This document shows, in pieces, positions 1 through 6,801 of a DNA stretch of 7,853 bases. Under the pieces are notes generated by a model, which had not been told where the DNA came from, made no database searches, and was given only the letters and a program-made list of their open reading frames with translations. Source of the DNA: Oceanospirillaceae bacterium UBA1126 (GTDB taxonomy: Bacteria > Pseudomonadota > Gammaproteobacteria > Pseudomonadales > Balneatricaceae); contig DCAT01000025.1 of assembly GCA_002312935.1 (NCBI GenBank), positions 2,432 through 10,284 on the forward strand, written 5' to 3'. How positions within the stretch are numbered: position 1 is the first letter of the stretch; each line of letters starts with the position of its first letter. The translations under genes and the position numbers were made by a program.

Positions 1-1991
1 ATTAAAGACACTTCACCTTGTTGTGTGTCATCCAAGGTTTCGGTGTATTTTAGGTCAATAATTTTGTTATTGTTTATCTGGTATTTCATGGTTGCGCTGG
101 TGGCTTCAACATTACCAGATTTGGGGCTCCAGTCTATATTTAAACTGGAACTCCATTGAGGTGTAAATTGGTAGTTCATGTGACCATAAATTGGCGAAAA
201 AGTTTCAGTGTCTGGTGTGCTAGTGCTGCTTAACTGTACTTTACGGTCACTAAAATAGTGGATTTGGGTCATGGATAGCTTGGCTTTTTGCCAGCCTTTG
301 GCACTTAAAAATTGGCTATCTAGCCCAAGAGTGACGCGATTAGTGTCACCGATTCGATCATAGCCACTAAATCGGTTGGGCTGATATAAAGGTTTGCTGC
401 TAGCACTGGTATCAAAAATAGCCAGGTCATCTTGCTGTTTATAGGGGCTGTAGGCGTAATAAAACCTCGGTTCAAGCGTTTGCATATAGCCGGCTGAAAG
501 GGATCGTTCAAATAACAAGCCACTGTCGATTTCTACCTGAGGAATAACCCGAGTATTGCTTGCGGTAATTGCTGATGGGGTGTCTTTAAGTTGGTAATGA
601 GTAATAGGTAGGCTAATTTTGGGTTTGATAAAGCTGTAGTCATTCACCCAAGACGTACTTAAATTCGGAAGCAGGTGTGTGCGAGTACCAGTAATTTTGC
701 TGCTACCAGTTAAGCCAGAACTGTCTCTTGTAAAGCGGCTTAAATCGACACTGTAGTTAGCCCTAACGGGTTGTTCTTGCTGGTTGATCAACACACCACC
801 AGCAATGGTTGCGTGGGGTAGTTGGTCGTAGGCTGGTATGCCAGCAGTGAGATTCTGATGGGTAACAATGGCTAGGCTGGCCTTGGCTAACAAAGGTGTT
901 GTGCCTTGGTAGTTAATCTTAGCATCACTATTAATGGAACTCTGCTCTGCGGTGGTTTGGCTTAAACCATAATCGTTAAAAATGTCCCCGTCACTTACCC
1001 GCTTAAGATGAACTGAGGTAGAAAAACCAGCATTAATTTTGGTTTTAAGGTTATATTCCATCAACCATCTATTTTTGCTGGTGTCTGGGTCTTCAATAGC
1101 CCAGTTAACATACAAGTCCTGCTCACTATCTTTTCCTAGTTGCCTAAGTTTCGCGTCTATGCTGGTTCCGTGGAGCTCAGTGAACCGAGGGGTAACCAAT
1201 GCATCATAGTTGGGTGCTAAGTTAAAATAGTAGGGCGTTGTTATATCTAGCCCCATCTGTGATGAACTCACTAAAGTTGGAAATAAAAATCCAGATCGGC
1301 GTTGATCATCTATGGGGAAGCTCATCCATGGTAAGTAAAACACGGGTACAGTGCCAATTTTTAGGATTGCATTTTGAGCCTCACCAAAGCCCAAGTTTGG
1401 GTCTAGATCTATTTTGTTGCTGTGTATTGCCCAGGCGTTATCGTTTGGGGGACAAAACGTAAAGCTGCCCTTATTCATGGTGACGGTATCATCACTGTGG
1501 TAGTCAATAAACTGAGCCGTGGCTCTGAGCTCACTGCTAGGCAGGGCAAGTTGCGCTTGGTTAAGTTGAGCTTCAGAATTGGCCATGTCAAAACTGGCAT
1601 TGCTGCTTTGAATAATCATGTTTGGGCGGCGAAATTTCACATGCCCAATAATATCAACAGAACTATTATTACTATTAAACCACGCGGCGTCACCGGTGAC
1701 CGTTTGATTTCCCTGCCGCAGTTCTACATTGCCCTTTAGGTGAGTAATGCCTTGTTGGTATTCACTAGAATCAGAGTTGCTGTATACGGGCTGTTCGCCA
1801 GGGACCAAAGATTGTTCCAAAGTAGGTGCCTGGTAGGGCAGGTAGTATCCAGAACAAACGTTTGCAGAGGCGTCGTTCTTTGGTTGCCAGTCAAGGCTAA
1901 TGGGTTCGTGGCCTGCAGTTGCAAGCTGACTGAGGCCGCAAGTCACTAGGTAGACGAACATCAGGCGAAGACTTTGTGCTGGTATATACAT
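1..1991 (-). CDS. lptD: LPS-assembly protein LptD, 3' end outside window
   Basis: LptD is the outer-membrane beta-barrel that, plugged by lipoprotein LptE, inserts lipopolysaccharide into the outer leaflet. The frame is open from ATG at 1991 to the left edge (663 codons). Residues 1-26 look like a signal peptide (hydrophobic stretch, cleavage after ATA). Cys46 (CSGYYLP) and Cys180 (FTFCPPN) match the N-terminal disulfide-forming cysteines of the family. An OstA/LptA-like beta-jellyroll domain lies around 65-180 (THLKGNVELRQGNQTVTGDA). It is followed by family signatures at 219-240 (FYLPWMSFPIDDQRRSGF), VSDGDIFNDYG and TLEPRFYYAYSPY. The missing C-terminus (roughly 100-150 residues judging by family length) should hold the adjacent Cys pair and last barrel strands. 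No clear Shine-Dalgarno precedes the start. An alternative ATG at 1961 would leave a shorter signal peptide. The gene is divergent from djlA, as in E. coli. Confidence 0.96.
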   Translation of the reverse strand, partial: MYIPAQSLRLMFVYLVTCGLSQLATAGHEPISLDWQPKNDASANVCSGYYLPYQAPTLEQSLVPGEQPVYSNSDSSEYQQGITHLKGNVELRQGNQTVTGDAAWFNSNNSSVDIIGHVKFRRPNMIIQSSNASFDMANSEAQLNQAQLALPSSELRATAQFIDYHSDDTVTMNKGSFTFCPPNDNAWAIHSNKIDLDPNLGFGEAQNAILKIGTVPVFYLPWMSFPIDDQRRSGFLFPTLVSSSQMGLDITTPYYFNLAPNYDALVTPRFTELHGTSIDAKLRQLGKDSEQDLYVNWAIEDPDTSKNRWLMEYNLKTKINAGFSTSVHLKRVSDGDIFNDYGLSQTTAEQSSINSDAKINYQGTTPLLAKASLAIVTHQNLTAGIPAYDQLPHATIAGGVLINQQEQPVRANYSVDLSRFTRDSSGLTGSSKITGTRTHLLPNLSTSWVNDYSFIKPKISLPITHYQLKDTPSAITASNTRVIPQVEIDSGLLFERSLSAGYMQTLEPRFYYAYSPYKQQDDLAIFDTSASSKPLYQPNRFSGYDRIGDTNRVTLGLDSQFLSAKGWQKAKLSMTQIHYFSDRKVQLSSTSTPDTETFSPIYGHMNYQFTPQWSSSLNIDWSPKSGNVEATSATMKYQINNNKIIDLKYTETLDDTQQGEVSL

Positions 1992-2228
1992 TGGCAAAAG
2001 AAACCCAGTGTTTGTGAACCAAAAATTTGGTGCGTCTATACAGATAAAGCCTAAGTTTAAACCAAATATTCAAAGATAGGTGCTTCTATTAAGCTGGAAT
2101 GGACTAAAAGTATTAATTTAGTTAATTTATAGTGGCTCAATGTAGCGCTTAAGGCCTTGGCGATTTATTATAGGGGCAAGTTTTTAACCACAGGTGAATA
2201 TGTGAATACTTACAGCTTTGGCGCAAAT
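1992..2228. promoter_or_regulatory. Divergent lptD/djlA intergenic region with weak promoter candidates
   Basis: This AT-rich gap must hold the start signals for both divergent genes. On the minus strand, TTGGTT (2065-2060) and TATAGA (2040-2035) are a possible -35/-10 pair for lptD, but the spacer is 19 bp and the match is mediocre. For djlA I see only AT-rich sequence around 2100-2132 without a good hexamer pair. E. coli lptD is controlled partly by sigma-E. I do not find a convincing sigma-E GAACTT/TCTGA pair here. Part of the gap (2157-2228) is open in frame with djlA and could be coding if an upstream TTG or GTG start is used. Confidence 0.35.
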
Positions 2229-3026
2229 ATGGCACGTCATAGAACAGGATTAGTACTGGGTGCTTTAATAGGCCTAACAGGCGGGCCTTCCGGGATGCTG
2301 TTTGGCGCTGCCATTGGCTATTACTTGGATAAATTAATTCGTAGTGTTGCTGGGGCGGAAAACTGGACTCAAGCTAAAGCACAGACCGCTTTTTTTGACG
2401 CCACTTTTTGTGTCATGGGCAAAATTGCCAAAGCAGATGGGCAAGTCACGGCTGTAGAGATTCAGTATGCAGAAGCTGTAATGACCCGAATGCAGCTGTC
2501 AGGCGTTTTGCGCAAGCGTGCTATAGAGTGCTTTAGTCAGGGTAAAGAAGATGCTTTTGACCTCGGTCAAGTGCTAGAACCTTTGCGACGAGCCTTGGTG
2601 AACAATGCTTCGGTTAAGCAGATGTTTATTGAAATCCAGCTACAAACAGCCTTAGTTGATGGCGATTTTAGTGCCGCAGAAGGTCGTATTCTTGGAGAAG
2701 TATGCCAGCTTTTAGGTGTGACTCAACAAGAGTTCGAAGCCGTTGCTCAGCGCATGAAGGCTGAACAGTCATTCCATCAAGGGGGTGGGCAAGGTCAGTT
2801 TGAAGGATCTGGCAATGCAGGTCTAACTCAAGCCTATGGTGTGCTAGGCGTAAACCCAGATTGTGATGCCAAAAGCCTTAAAATGGCCTATCGGAAACTC
2901 ATGAGTCAACATCACCCAGACAAGCTAGTTGCCCGTGGTTTGCCTGATGAAATGATGCTTATAGCGAAACAAAAAACCCAAGAAATTCAAGCTGCTTACG
3001 ACGCAATAAAGAAGTCTCGTACGTAG
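2229..3026 (+). CDS. djlA: Membrane-anchored DnaJ-like co-chaperone DjlA
   Basis: DjlA is an inner-membrane co-chaperone whose cytoplasmic J domain stimulates DnaK; in enterobacteria it affects envelope stress signalling. From the ATG at 2229 the protein has 265 residues. A Gly-rich membrane segment spans about 7-32 (GALIGLTGGPSGMLFGAAIG), followed by a TerB-like helical domain at about 45-175. A Gln/Gly-rich linker runs from about 180 to 198, and a C-terminal J domain covers 199-263 with the HPD tripeptide at 229-231. The stretch after HPD (KLVARGLPDEMM) is typical of DjlA. I chose 2229 because the membrane segment then starts about six residues in, as in E. coli DjlA. In-frame GTG at 2202 (AGGTGA just upstream) and TTG at 2157 would add 9 or 24 residues without family support. 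Downstream rpe starts 33 bp after the stop. Confidence 0.94.
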   Translation: MARHRTGLVLGALIGLTGGPSGMLFGAAIGYYLDKLIRSVAGAENWTQAKAQTAFFDATFCVMGKIAKADGQVTAVEIQYAEAVMTRMQLSGVLRKRAIECFSQGKEDAFDLGQVLEPLRRALVNNASVKQMFIEIQLQTALVDGDFSAAEGRILGEVCQLLGVTQQEFEAVAQRMKAEQSFHQGGGQGQFEGSGNAGLTQAYGVLGVNPDCDAKSLKMAYRKLMSQHHPDKLVARGLPDEMMLIAKQKTQEIQAAYDAIKKSRT

Positions 3027-3059
3027 TTCTTTTGATCTTATATACTGGAATATGACCCC

Positions 3060-3728
3060 ATGGTTGATTTTAAAATAGCACCATCCATTTTAGCTGCAGA
3101 TTTTGCTCGTCTGGGCGAAGAAGTTGACGCTGTGTTGGCAGCGGGTGCTGATATTGTGCACTTTGATGTAATGGACAACCACTATGTGCCTAACCTCACT
3201 ATTGGGCCTATGGTGTGCAAAGCATTGCGTAACCATGGCATTACGGCGCCAATTGATGTGCATTTAATGGTGCAGCCGGTAGATCATATGATTGAAGAGT
3301 TTTTAGCAGCCGGGGCTAGCTATATTACGTTTCACCCAGAAGCGAGTGATCATATAGACCGGTCCTTACAGATTATTAAAGACGGGGGTGCTAAAGCGGG
3401 TTTAGTATTTAACCCTGCAACCCCATTACATTACTTAGATCATGTGATGGATCGGCTAGATATGATTTTGCTGATGTCAGTAAACCCTGGTTTTGGTGGG
3501 CAAAAATTTATTCCCTCTACACTGGATAAGTTACGCTTGGTCCGTCAGCGTATCGATACCTCTGGATTAGATATTCGCCTTGAAGTAGACGGTGGTGTTG
3601 GCGTGGCGAACATTGGCGAGATTGCCCGTGCTGGCGCAGATACCTTCGTAGCAGGCTCGGCTATTTTTAATACCGATAATTACCAGGCGACCATTGATTT
3701 AATGCGCAAAGAGCTGGCTGGTAGCTGA
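3060..3728 (+). CDS. rpe: Ribulose-phosphate 3-epimerase
   Basis: This cytosolic TIM-barrel metalloenzyme interconverts D-ribulose 5-phosphate and D-xylulose 5-phosphate in the pentose phosphate pathway. The 222-residue product has the full family length. It begins with IAPSILAADF and carries the metal/active-site motifs HFDVMDNHYVPN (His34, Asp36), IDVHLMV (His68), MSVNPGFGGQKF (140-150) and LEVDGGV (Asp177 as the second catalytic Asp). The phosphate-binding FVAGSAIF follows at 197-203. The ATG at 3060 matches the family N-terminus. The only ribosome-binding candidate is a weak GGAA about 10 bases upstream. gph follows after 9 bp, so the two are very likely cotranscribed, an order known in Pseudomonas and many other gammaproteobacteria. 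Confidence 0.97.
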   Translation: MVDFKIAPSILAADFARLGEEVDAVLAAGADIVHFDVMDNHYVPNLTIGPMVCKALRNHGITAPIDVHLMVQPVDHMIEEFLAAGASYITFHPEASDHIDRSLQIIKDGGAKAGLVFNPATPLHYLDHVMDRLDMILLMSVNPGFGGQKFIPSTLDKLRLVRQRIDTSGLDIRLEVDGGVGVANIGEIARAGADTFVAGSAIFNTDNYQATIDLMRKELAGS

Positions 3729-3737
3729 TTAAATCTA

Positions 3738-4403
3738 ATGATTTCACTGTTTAATACGCTTGGTTTTGAGCCAAAATTAGTCTTGTTTGATTTGGATGGT
3801 ACGCTGTTAGATAGCCTGCCAGACCTCTACTCGGCAAGCGTATCTATGGCTAATTCACTTAAAATGACTCCACCTAGCTTGGCTCAAGTTGAGCAGTGGG
3901 TGGGCAACGGTGCTGCGGTATTAGTTCAAAGGGTTTTGGCTAATCAATTCCAACCCGTTGCGGCAGACCCTAGGTTCGACCGCGCACTCGCATTATTTAT
4001 GGATGCCTATCAGCACTTGGCTAGTCGGCAGAGCAGACTTTATAGTGGCGTTGAATCTTTATTGAGTGAACTGCATCAACACCATGTGATGCAAGGTGTA
4101 ATTACTAATAAGCCCGGCCGTTTTACTGAGCCTTTGTTGTCTAAATTTGGCATATTGCACTATTTTGATTTAGTGTATTCGGGTGATCATTTCACTGAGA
4201 AAAAGCCCCACCCCATGCCATTGTTAAAAGCGGCCCAACAAATGGGCCTTAGCCTTGAGGAGTGCCTAATGGTGGGTGACTCCAGCAATGACATAAATGC
4301 AGCGAAGGCTTGTGGTATGCCTTGTTTAGGTGTCAGAGGAGGCTATAACCATGGCCGTGATGTGGCAGAGTGTCAGCCAGATTGGGTTGTCGACCACCTT
4401 TAA
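3738..4403 (+). CDS. gph: Phosphoglycolate phosphatase, HAD family
   Basis: Gph hydrolyses 2-phosphoglycolate, a product of DNA 3'-end repair and oxidative metabolism, to glycolate and phosphate in the cytosol. The 221-residue protein has all HAD motifs: motif I FDLDGTLLDS (nucleophile Asp18, acid/base Asp20), motif II VITNK (Thr123), motif III Lys155 or Lys156 in the EKKPHP loop, and motif IV VGDSSNDINAA (Asp181, Asp185). A helical cap domain lies between motifs I and II and includes the VGNGA signature (55-59) characteristic of Gph within the superfamily. The start at 3738 fits the family N-terminus, but I see no strong Shine-Dalgarno. Coupling to rpe 9 bp upstream is likely. Other HAD phosphatases cannot be excluded from sequence alone, but VGNGA and the rpe context make Gph the best call. 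Confidence 0.93.
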   Translation: MISLFNTLGFEPKLVLFDLDGTLLDSLPDLYSASVSMANSLKMTPPSLAQVEQWVGNGAAVLVQRVLANQFQPVAADPRFDRALALFMDAYQHLASRQSRLYSGVESLLSELHQHHVMQGVITNKPGRFTEPLLSKFGILHYFDLVYSGDHFTEKKPHPMPLLKAAQQMGLSLEECLMVGDSSNDINAAKACGMPCLGVRGGYNHGRDVAECQPDWVVDHL

Positions 4404-4427
4404 ATTAGCAGGGTGTTCAAATACATC

Positions 4428-4456
4428 TTGGCAACCCTTTATTCGTGTGATAGTGT
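4428..4456 (+). promoter_or_regulatory. Candidate sigma-70 promoter for the trpR-trpE-trpG unit
   Basis: TTGGCA at 4428-4433 matches five of six bases of the -35 consensus. A 17-bp spacer leads to TAGTGT at 4451-4456, a poor -10 rescued by an extended-10 TGA at 4448-4450. Transcription would begin near 4463. The palindrome at 4454-4465 overlaps the -10 end and start point, which is where a repressor would be expected to act. The -10 is weak on its own, so the call rests on spacing and on the overlapping operator. Confidence 0.5.
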
Positions 4457-4465
4457 ACTAGTACA
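4454..4465. promoter_or_regulatory. Trp-repressor operator (TrpR box)
   Basis: TGTACTAGTACA is a perfect 12-bp palindrome containing GTACTAGTAC. This is the CTAG-centred unit found in E. coli operators of trpEDCBA, aroH, aroL and mtr (consensus GNACT-N8-AGTNC). Here the two pentamers GTACT and AGTAC abut, so the site is one perfect CTAG-centred unit. Degenerate partners occur 8 bp outside on each side: GTGAT at 4447-4451 pairs with AGTAC, and GTACT pairs with GATAC at 4468-4472. The site lies between gph and the TrpR-family gene and overlaps a candidate promoter. Binding by the adjacent repressor is inferred. Confidence 0.72.
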
Positions 4466-4525
4466 TTGATACGTTCTTGGCTGCCTAATACCATCACTAC
4501 TTCTATTCCAAAACCCATTACCACT

Positions 4526-4762
4526 GTGGTTGATTATCTAATGACTCAGACAACCGCAGAACAAATGTCAGCGGCACTGGAGGGGTTATTGACGCCATAT
4601 GAGCAACAAGAACTGATTAATCGATTACAAATTTTCGAACTGCTATCTCAAGGTGTATCGCAACGCCAAGTAGCACAAAAACTCGGAGTGGGTATAGCCA
4701 CTGTTACCCGAGGTTCTAGAGCCCTTCAAGCTGGAAGTTATAAAATTGACACGTCCAAATAA
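4526..4762 (+). CDS. trpR: TrpR-family tryptophan-responsive repressor, compact form
   Basis: TrpR is an all-helical dimer that binds operators when loaded with L-tryptophan. The reading frame aligns without gaps to E. coli TrpR from its helix A through LLTPYE, with one residue missing before the helix-turn-helix (SQRQVAQKLGVGIATVTRG). Residues equivalent to E. coli Thr44, Arg54, Thr81 and Arg84, which contact tryptophan or shape its pocket, are kept. Ser88 is Ala. The protein stops about 11 residues after the TRGS motif, so the last E. coli helix is absent. The start is uncertain: the frame is open from TTG 4466, which lies at the predicted transcription start and inside the operator region and is therefore unlikely. 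GTG 4526 keeps most of helix A. ATG 4541 is the first ATG but loses it. None has a clear Shine-Dalgarno. It sits directly before trpE, probably cotranscribed and autoregulated. Confidence 0.85.
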   Translation: MVDYLMTQTTAEQMSAALEGLLTPYEQQELINRLQIFELLSQGVSQRQVAQKLGVGIATVTRGSRALQAGSYKIDTSK

Positions 4763-4769
4763 AATAAAA

Positions 4770-6131
4770 ATGGCACGCAAGCCAAGTTATGCAACCGTAA
4801 CAGCAAACTGTGACTTTTTTGAGTTGTTTAAAAAAATAGAGCAGCGCTTTGATACCTGCTATATGCTCGAATCTTTGGGAGAAGATAGCGATATCTCGCG
4901 CTATTCGCTTATTGGTTTTGACCCAGAGCAGATATTTTGGGCCAATGGCAAACAGCTTAATATTAGCGATCGTGAAGGCAATGTTCAGTCTTATTCCAGT
5001 GACAACCCGTATTACCTTTTGCGCGATATTGTACCGCAAAACATTATTAGCCGCCGCTATGCTGGTGGTTTAACAGGCTATATTGGCTACGATGCCATGA
5101 ATTACTTTGAACCAAGCTTAAGCCTCACCACTAGTGACTCATTTGATGCGTTTAAATTTGGTTTATACAAAGATGGCCTAATTTACGACAAGATGACAGG
5201 AGAATTAATATACTTCCACTATGAAGACAATCGGATCGCTTTAATTGAAGCGCTTATTGGTGATCCAGTACCCTTCATTGGAGGCCTAAAGATAGTACCT
5301 CAGGGTGAGGACATGACCCGCGAACAGCATGCCATTGCTGTCAAAAAGGTAAAAGCAGACATAGTAGAAGGTAAGATATTCCAGTGCGAAGTAGGCTTTA
5401 AGTACCGCTTTGACATGCTGGGTGAAAGTATTAATTTATACCAACAGTTGCGTGTAATTAACCCTTCCCCACAAATGTATTATATTAAATTTGCTGAGCA
5501 AAAGGTCATTGGCGCAAGCCCGGAGCTACTGTTTCGCCTGCGCCAAGGTGAGATGGAGACCTACCCACTAGCAGGCACTACCAAACGGGGTGCTACCCCA
5601 GAAGAAGACACTGCTTTGGCGCGGGCTTTATTGAACGATCCCAAAGAAATTGCCGAGCACAATATGATTGTTGACCTTCATCGAAATGATATTGGCCGAG
5701 TGGCCCGTTTTGGTACTGTTAAGGTGCGCAGTTTGATGGATATTAAACGCTTTAGCCACGTGCAGCATATCTCCAGTGAAATTGTAGGCATCATGGCAGA
5801 AAATGAAGACATGTTTTCGGCGTTAGCTAGTAATTTTCCAGCAGGCACCCTAACTGGCGCTCCTAAAATTGAAGCTATGAAAATTATTGATGACTTAGAA
5901 TTAGATGGCCGGGGTCCTTATGGTGGCGCAGTAGGCCACTTTGGTTTTAACGGAGACTGTACCTTTGCTATACCTATTCGCACGGTATTTGCTAATGGCT
6001 CAAAAGCGTATGTGCAAACCTGTGGTGGTAATGTTTTTGATTCAAATCCAGAGGATGAATACCAGGAAATACAACGTAAGTTTGCCGGTACACTTAAAGT
6101 GTTAGAGCAGTTTATGGAGGCTAAGGTATGA
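4770..6131 (+). CDS. trpE: Anthranilate synthase component I
   Basis: TrpE converts chorismate to anthranilate using ammonia from TrpG, the first committed step of tryptophan synthesis. From ATG 4770 the product has 453 residues, shorter than E. coli TrpE (about 520). The N-terminal domain has a feedback-site MLESLGEDS (32-40). The chorismate-binding domain has NPSPQMYY (231-238), ASPELLFR, PLAGT (266-270), EIAEHNMIVDLHRNDIGRV (293-311), HVQHISSE, FPAGTLTGAPK (356-366) and GPYGGAVG. Ala in PLAGT, not the Lys seen in PabB, supports anthranilate rather than aminodeoxychorismate synthesis. Variants from the common TrpE pattern include IFQCEVGFKYRF where IFQVVLSQRF is usual, and TCGGNVFDS where AGAGIVxDS is usual. 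TTG 4746, with a weak GGAAG upstream, is an alternative start overlapping trpR. The stop overlaps the trpG start by four bases. Confidence 0.94.
   Translation: MARKPSYATVTANCDFFELFKKIEQRFDTCYMLESLGEDSDISRYSLIGFDPEQIFWANGKQLNISDREGNVQSYSSDNPYYLLRDIVPQNIISRRYAGGLTGYIGYDAMNYFEPSLSLTTSDSFDAFKFGLYKDGLIYDKMTGELIYFHYEDNRIALIEALIGDPVPFIGGLKIVPQGEDMTREQHAIAVKKVKADIVEGKIFQCEVGFKYRFDMLGESINLYQQLRVINPSPQMYYIKFAEQKVIGASPELLFRLRQGEMETYPLAGTTKRGATPEEDTALARALLNDPKEIAEHNMIVDLHRNDIGRVARFGTVKVRSLMDIKRFSHVQHISSEIVGIMAENEDMFSALASNFPAGTLTGAPKIEAMKIIDDLELDGRGPYGGAVGHFGFNGDCTFAIPIRTVFANGSKAYVQTCGGNVFDSNPEDEYQEIQRKFAGTLKVLEQFMEAKV
6116..6120 (+). promoter_or_regulatory. Shine-Dalgarno of trpG
   Basis: GGAGG lies seven bases before the trpG ATG at 6128, inside the end of trpE. 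It is the strongest ribosome-binding site in the window and fixes the trpG start. Together with the ATGA overlap it indicates translational coupling that would keep the two subunits in balance. Confidence 0.85.
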
Positions 6132-6781
6132 GCCAAACAAAAATAAAAGGGAAGTTCACCGTTTATTTGGTAGATAACTACGATTCCTTCACCTACAACC
6201 TCTACCAATACATCGGTGAAGTACTTTCAACCGCCAAGTTAAATGGTGAGATAGGTGACTTTGAAGTTATTGTTGCCCGCAACGACCAAGTGACAGTAGC
6301 TGATATTGAGGCTGCTCACACGGATAGAATTATTATTTCACCAGGCCCGGGCTCTCCAGAAGATGAACGCTACTTTGGTGTGTGTGCAAACGTGATTACA
6401 GAATTAGGGCCGAAAATCCCACTGCTTGGAGTGTGCCTGGGTATGCAAGGCATTGTGCATTGTTTTGGTGGCAAAGTGGTGAAGGCACATTTGCCAATGC
6501 ACGGTAAAATTAGCCCCATCAGCCACGATGGCAATGGTATTTTTGAAGACATTCCAGACCAGCTAGAAGTGATGCGATATCACTCATTAATGGCACAAGC
6601 CGAATCTATACCCGACTGCCTACAAGTCACGGCAGTTGTGGGTCACTTTGGTTCAGACAGTTATGAAATTATGGGGGTAAAACATAAAGAATACCCCATT
6701 CAAGGGATTCAATTTCATCCAGAATCATTTGCCACAGAGGGCGGCAAAGAGCTAATGCAAAACTTTTTGCTAGGTTCTTAA
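6128..6781 (+). CDS. trpG: Anthranilate synthase component II, glutamine amidotransferase
   Basis: TrpG hydrolyses glutamine and passes ammonia to TrpE. It is a class I glutamine amidotransferase of 217 residues. Visible motifs are VDNYDSFTYNLYQYIG (15-30), IISPGPGSPED (69-79), the nucleophile elbow GVCLGMQ with Cys103, YHSLM (151-155) and FHPESFATEGG with His197 and Glu199, completing the Cys-His-Glu triad. The elbow has Met106 where most TrpG/PabA proteins have His (GVCLGHQ). About ten residues between the N-terminal motif and the IVARND segment (32-44) form an insertion relative to typical TrpG. The start is supported by GGAGG and the ATGA overlap with trpE. PabA function in folate synthesis is a possible second role, as some bacteria share one amidotransferase, but linkage to trpE and the TrpR box favour tryptophan. 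trpD/trpC do not follow; the next gene is convergent. Confidence 0.94.
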   Translation: MSQTKIKGKFTVYLVDNYDSFTYNLYQYIGEVLSTAKLNGEIGDFEVIVARNDQVTVADIEAAHTDRIIISPGPGSPEDERYFGVCANVITELGPKIPLLGVCLGMQGIVHCFGGKVVKAHLPMHGKISPISHDGNGIFEDIPDQLEVMRYHSLMAQAESIPDCLQVTAVVGHFGSDSYEIMGVKHKEYPIQGIQFHPESFATEGGKELMQNFLLGS

Positions 6782-6801
6782 GTGGGTTTTATTGACTCAG
6801 G

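Noticed and set aside
1238..1949. Plus-strand open frames of 69-105 codons opposite lptD
   Set aside because: They overlap a complete, motif-rich lptD frame on the other strand, have no recognisable domains, and are explained as antisense shadows.
4395..4415. Stem-loop CACCTT / AGGGTG spanning the gph stop codon as a terminator
   Set aside because: Six pairs including one G-T, a nine-base loop and no U-run after it; not convincing as an intrinsic terminator.
4466..4495. Tryptophan leader peptide / attenuator ahead of trpR
   Set aside because: The short frames here have at most one Trp codon, no Trp-Trp pair, and no alternative terminator hairpin is visible before trpR.
5129..5138. CACTAGTG inside trpE as a second TrpR box
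   Set aside because: It lacks the GTAC arms, sits within coding sequence and matches by the common hexamer only.
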